Positions 16,680 through 20,607 of a DNA stretch of 20,607 nucleotides are shown piece after piece. Under the pieces are notes generated by a model that made no database searches, was not told the origin of the DNA, and saw nothing but the letters and a program-made list of their open reading frames with translations. Source of the DNA: Nemertoderma westbladi (Eukaryota > Xenacoelomorpha > Nemertodermatida > Nemertodermatidae); contig JAUCBJ010006088.1 in assembly GCA_032718475.1 (NCBI GenBank), forward strand, positions 1-20,607, given 5' to 3'. The first letter of the stretch is position 1. Every line of letters begins with the position of its first letter. Position numbers and translations under genes: made by a program.

Positions 16680-17267
16680 ACTACTACTACTACTACTACT
16701 ACTAGGATCGGCATGCTGCATTGCAGCTGCATTTTTAAGAATGCTGTGCCGGCTTGTCAACAAAATTGCACCGCCACAACTCCCTATCACCCATGACATT
16801 TGCTAGATCATCCGCATCTTTAAGGCCAGTGTCCTTTAAGATGCGTCTCAAGAAAGTCATGGGCTGTCCACCATGCTTATTCACTCCATGAGGCTGCCAA
16901 AGTACAAGATTATGCACTGGCTGGTCCTCACGGCGAAAGCAATGTCCTGCAAAGCGGAGGCGATTTTGTTCTAGTGTCAAGCTTGGGGGAACCAATGAGA
17001 CACCTCCAATGTTATATAGTGTCTGGTTGGAGATGTGTGCATTGTACTTGACACAATGAACCCGGCGTAGCATTCTTGTGAATGTGCCATCCAGAGATTT
17101 GGTGTCCTCAGCAGTTAGAGCCCAGCATGGACTCCCGTAGAGGAGTACTGGAACTACTGCTGCTCTAAATAATCGGACCTTAAGTTTCCGATTAATTCTC
17201 GGTGACTTCCAAATCCTGGACAGCCTATTCAAGGCTGCCCATGCCTTTCCCTTACGTATTCGAAGGA
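16680..17267 (-). mobile_element. LINE-B3, 5'-truncated LINE copy with 25-bp (act)n tail
   Basis: The best preserved LINE-B 3' end. The tail (act)8-a is at 16680-16704, the 3' UTR is only 30 nt (16705-16734) and contains the palindrome tgcagctgca (16722-16731), and the stop is at 16735-16737. Coding sequence runs to about 17267, where similarity to LINE-B1 (6770 region) ends. acatgttcccta at 16669-16680 recurs at 17317-17328, about 50 bp beyond the truncation point, so the right junction carries extra sequence. Confidence 0.85.
16735..17267 (-). pseudogene. LINE-B C-terminal coding fragment
   Basis: An open frame of about 177 codons covering the region after the RT: RKGKAWAALNRLSRIW, VRLFRAAVVPVLLYGSPCWA, RRVHCVKYNAHISNQTLY, LRFAGHCFRREDQPVHNLVL and a terminal NFVDKPAQHS. 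The frame is uninterrupted, unlike the other LINE-B copies, suggesting a younger insertion. The RT itself is lost by 5' truncation, so no active protein is expected. Confidence 0.8.
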
Positions 17268-17430
17268 ATATCATGACATGTTATTTCATTTCATTTCATG
17301 ACATATCATTTCCATAACATGTTCCCTAGTTATGGTTAAAGATATACTGTGGGTGCCTTGCAAATGGCCTGTAAGACTGTGATGCATTATAGGCTATAGT
17401 GTCATCTTAGTCACGTTATCTCCTTTCATG

Positions 17431-17484
17431 TTGTGCAATTTATTCATATTGTGCAATTTATTCATGTGGTGCAATTTATTCACT
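17431..17484. repeat. Three-copy 18-bp minisatellite
   Basis: gtgcaatttattcat begins at 17433, 17451 and 17469, an exact 18-bp period with minor variation in the last three bases. Confidence 0.85.
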
Positions 17485-17559
17485 TATAATAAATCTAAAT
17501 ACATCCGTATAATAATAATTAAATGACAATCAAATTAGTGATATCGCAACCTCCTCCCC

Positions 17560-19350
17560 CAGACTCAACTTCATCCCAAATAGTCCTTAATAAGTCTAAA
17601 ATTTGACTCAAATAGGTTGTTAGTGTCCCATATAGGTTGATTTTGTCCAAAATAGCCTGTAGATTTATCAAAATTATTTCAAATAGTTTATAAATGTAAA
17701 GGAATACTGAAAAGAATATCGACTTCATAATCATAGCTTTAATTCCAATATATCCCAAATAGGTTGTTTGTATCCCATATAGGGTGTTTGTGTCCCATAT
17801 AGGGTGTTTGTGTCCCAAATTGCGTGTGACTTTCTCAAAATGATTTTACATAGTTTATAAATATAATGGAAATACTCAAAAGAAAATAGAATTCACTATC
17901 ATAGCTTTAATTTAAATTTGTCCCAAATAGGTTGTTTGTGTCCCATATAGGGTTTTTGTTTCCCGTATAGGGTTTGAAGTGCTTATAATGATTTCAAATA
18001 GTTTCGAAAATGTAATGGAATACTCAAAAGAATATAGAATTCACTATCATAGCTTTAATTTAAATTTGTCCCAAATAGGTTGTTTATGTCCCATATAGGG
18101 TGTTTGTGTCCCATATAGGGTATTTGTGTCCCAAATTGCGTGTGACTTTCTCAAAATGATTTTACATAGTTTATAAATATAATGGAAATACTCAAAAGAA
18201 AATAGAATCCACTATCATAGCTTTAATTTAAATTTGTCCCAAATAGGTTGTTTGTGTCCCATATAGGGTTTTTGTGTCCCGTATAGGGTTTGAAGTGCTT
18301 ATAATGATTTCAAATAGTTTCGAAAATGAAATGGAATACTCATAAGAGTATAGAATTCCTATCATAGCTTTAATTTAAATTTGTCCCAAATAGGTTGTTT
18401 TTGTTCCATATAGGGTGTTTGTGTCCCATATAGGGTGTTTGGTGTCCCAAATAGCGTGTAACTTTCTCAAAATGATTTTAAATAGTTTCTAAATCTCATG
18501 GAATACTCAAAAGAATATAAAATTCACTACCATAGCTTTAATTTCAATTTGTCCCAAATAGGTTGTTTTTGTCCCATATAGGGTGATTGTGTTCCAAAAA
18601 GCGTGTGAATTGCTTATAATGATTTCAAATATTTTCTAAATATAATGGAAATACTCAAAAGAATATAGAATTCACTATCATAGCTTTAATTTCAATTTGT
18701 CCCAAATAGGTTGTTTTTGTCCCATATAGGGTGTTTGTGTGCCAAATAGCGTATGACTTTCTCAAAATGATTTTACATAGTTTATAAATATAATGGAATA
18801 CTCAAAATAAAATATAATTCACTATCATAGCTTTAATTTAAATTTGTCCCAAATAGGTTGTTTGTGTCCCGTATAGGGTGTTTCTGTCCTGAATAGGGTG
18901 TACATTTAATATAATGATTTTAAATAGTTTCTAAATGTAATGGAATACTCTAAAGAATATAGAATTCACTACCATAGCTTTAATTTCAATTTGTCCCAAA
19001 TAGGTTGTTTTCGTTCCATATAGGGTGTTTTTTGTGCCAAATAGCGTGTGACTTCCTCAAAATGATTTAACATAGTTTATAAATATAATGGAAATACTAA
19101 TAGATAATAGAATGCACTATCATAACTTTAATTTAAATTTGTCCCAAAGTTGTTTGTGTCCCATATAGGGTGTTTGTGTCCCAAATAGCGTGTGACTTTC
19201 GCAAAATGATTTTAAATAGTTTCTAAATCTCATGGAATACTCAAAAGAATATAGAATTCACTACCATAGCTTTAATTTAAATTTGTCCCAAATAGGTTGT
19301 TTTTGTCCCATATAGGGTGTTTGTGTCCCATATAGGGTGTTTATGTCCCA
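17560..19350 (+). repeat. Left satellite arm, about 147/168-bp monomers
   Basis: The marker catagctttaat falls at 17732, 17900, 18048, 18216, 18363, 18531, 18679, 18826, 18973, 19121 (one base changed) and 19265: spacings 168, 148, 168, 147, 168, 148, 147, 147, 148 and 144. The 20-21-bp difference is one extra copy of a gtcccatatagggtgttt-type submodule. The leftmost monomer is the most diverged, as expected at an array edge. Confidence 0.95.
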
Positions 19351-19354
19351 AATA

Positions 19355-19548
19355 ATTTGCAATACACTACCAGTGTCAGAAGATTTATATTTTAACACAT
19401 TATTCTGCATAGGTTGTAGTAATCTTTCTTCAATGGACAATCCAGTTTGTTGTTCAAGGTTTTTCTGTATTAATAGGGCAGAAACGTCAATAACTTCATC
19501 ATTTAGCCATGATTTAGACACAATCATATCCATATGTTCGTTTGTGAG
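19355..19548 (-). pseudogene. Ulp1/C48-protease-like N-terminal fragment
   Basis: The minus-strand frame between the arms reads LTNEHMDMIVSKSWLNDEVI, then about 45 more residues to SVLQII. The S-W-L-N-D-E-V-I block is the characteristic start of Ulp1/SENP-type (C48) cysteine proteases, which cleave SUMO-like modifiers; the downstream GLS.. and the final VLQI are placed like the GL and VQI strands just before the catalytic His region. The fragment ends there and the frame runs into satellite sequence, so the His, Asp and Cys residues are absent. A TAA lies immediately upstream at the core edge. Ulp1-like domains occur in several eukaryotic DNA transposons as well as host genes; which source applies cannot be told. 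Assignment by motif only. Confidence 0.5.
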
Positions 19549-20297
19549 TTAATTCACACCCTATACGGGACACAATCACCCTATATGGGACAAAAACAAC
19601 CTATTGGGACAAATTGAAATTAAAGCTATGGTAATGAATTCGATATTCTTTTGAGTATTCCATGAGATTTAGAAACTATTTAAAATCATTTTGAGAAAGT
19701 TACACGCTATTTGGGACACAAACACCCTATATGGGACACAAGCACCCTATATGGGACACAAACAACCTATTTGGGACAAATTTAAATGAAAGCTATGATA
19801 GTGAATTCTATATTCTTTTGAGTATTCCATTACATTTCGAAACTATTTGAAATCATTTTGAGAAAGTCATACGCTATTTGGCACACAAACACCCTATATG
19901 GGACAAAAACAACCTATTTGGGACAAATTTAAATTAAAGCTATGATAGTGAATTCTATATTCTTTTGAGTATTCCATTACATTTAAAAACTATTTAAAAT
20001 CATTATAAGCAATTCACACCGTATACGGGACTCAAACACCCTATATGGGACACAAACAACCTATTTGGGACAAATTTAAATGAAAGCTATGATAGTGAAT
20101 TCTATATTCTTTTGAGTATTCCATTACATTTCGAAACTATTTGAAATCAATTTGAGAAAGTCATACGCTATTTGGCACACAAACACCCTATATGGGACAA
20201 AAACAACCTATTTGGGACAAATTTAAATTAAAGCTATGATAGCGAATTCTATTTTCTTTTGAGGATTCCATTATATTTATAAACTATGTAAAATCTT
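19549..20297 (-). repeat. Right satellite arm, inverted monomers
   Basis: The complementary marker aaagctatg falls at 19622, 19789, 19936, 20083 and 20230: spacings 167, 147, 147 and 147. Sequence is the reverse complement of the left-arm monomer, including the 20-21-bp length polymorphism in the first unit. Monomers at 19789-19936 and 20083-20230 are particularly alike, hinting at recent duplication. Confidence 0.95.
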
Positions 20298-20607
20298 TTG
20301 GATGAAGCCGTTGCGTTGGTCAGTTAACTACGCTTAATAAAACACCGGGACATAAAGAGGAGATAATAATGCGAAACATGGAGCTCTTGGGATGTCGTCA
20401 ATTTGGAGAGAGAAAGTATTTTCAAACGACGACATTATCAGAGCCTTTTCGATATTACGATGTCTTAATGATGATTAACGATGATGTCTTAATTTCCTTG
20501 TCGTTTAATTCCCTGGAACCCAAACGTCGCAATAGTATGATTTTAACCGATGACAAAAGTTAAGCCAGCCCTACGTTATCATTGTGGTCATATATTTGGA
20601 CGAGCTG
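20298..20607. other. Flanking sequence, no gene recognised
   Basis: Unique sequence after the right arm. A 64-codon plus frame (20369-20563) has no recognisable motif, and a local duplication (gatgtcttaat at 20459 and 20485) lies inside it. It could be an exon of a neighbouring gene, but nothing supports that here. Confidence 0.3.

Larger units (their letters stand above)
17560..20297. mobile_element. Foldback-like structure: inverted satellite arms around a unique core
   Basis: Two arrays of the same monomer lie in opposite orientation on either side of a 200-bp unique core: forward 17560-19350 (about 11 monomers), inverted 19549-20297 (about 5). Long inverted arms made of tandem repeats around a short central segment are the known architecture of Foldback-type DNA transposons. 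No terminal target duplication can be made out: the left edge degenerates gradually, and the right edge stops mid-monomer near 20297. The core carries a partial protease-like reading frame. An alternative is a satellite array with an inversion whose breakpoint captured the core. Confidence 0.65.

Noticed and set aside
17519-17818. 99-codon minus frame with MGHKHPIWDTNTLYG-type repeats
   Set aside because: It is a translation of the satellite monomer; other monomers carry stops in that frame.
17560-20297. CRISPR array
   Set aside because: Repeats are contiguous 147/168-bp monomers without unique spacers, in a eukaryotic setting.
20369-20563. 64-codon plus frame as a gene
   Set aside because: Short, with an internal duplication and no recognisable motif; could be an exon, but nothing here supports it.

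Overview
The window looks like repeat-rich, AT-rich nuclear DNA from an invertebrate animal, probably aquatic. The reasons are: APE-type LINEs with animal-style endonuclease and reverse transcriptase motifs, a decayed Ty3/gypsy element, a tRNA-derived SINE-like insertion, a C2H2 zinc-finger gene, long AT-rich spacers, and no bacterial-style operons. I cannot fix the phylum from sequence alone.

Layout, left to right. 1-2200: a decayed LINE (LINE-A, minus strand) with endonuclease and the first part of the reverse transcriptase; the rest lies before base 1. 2200-2920: no gene. 2936-3481: a 546-bp insertion headed by a tRNA-like promoter and flanked by a perfect 16-bp duplication. 3498-6916: a three-level stack. 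A Ty3/gypsy relic (plus strand: zinc knuckle, protease, RT remnant, RNase H, start of integrase) was split by a LINE-B copy (minus, 12-bp duplication), which was split in turn by a TA-flanked DNA transposon (5387-6413). 6917-7487: no gene. 7488 to about 8370: a dispersed-element-like segment with a G16 tract, holding a second LINE-B fragment (7852-8119).

8565-10941 (minus strand) is the most gene-like and least familiar part. A 440-residue ORF carries four degenerate cold-shock/OB-like repeats. Directly upstream, in the same frame, is a coding minisatellite with Gln-Pro every 10-12 residues, broken by three TAA codons and one +1 frameshift. 12068-13246 (minus) is an intact single-exon-looking protein with two C-terminal C2H2 fingers; a 39-bp-arm hairpin lies just past its stop. 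14133-15939 is LINE-C (minus), between 48-bp repeats that look like an unusually long target duplication. 16680-17267 is a third LINE-B copy.

17560-20297 is a foldback-like structure. A tandem array of about 147/168-bp monomers (11 copies, forward) and five copies in inverted orientation flank a 200-bp unique core. That core encodes, on the minus strand, a piece resembling the start of an Ulp1-type (C48) protease domain, cut off before the catalytic His. The last 300 bases hold nothing I can name.

The only plausible functional host genes are the zinc-finger gene and the cold-shock-like ORF; I see no pathway linking them. All five LINE copies point the same way (minus).
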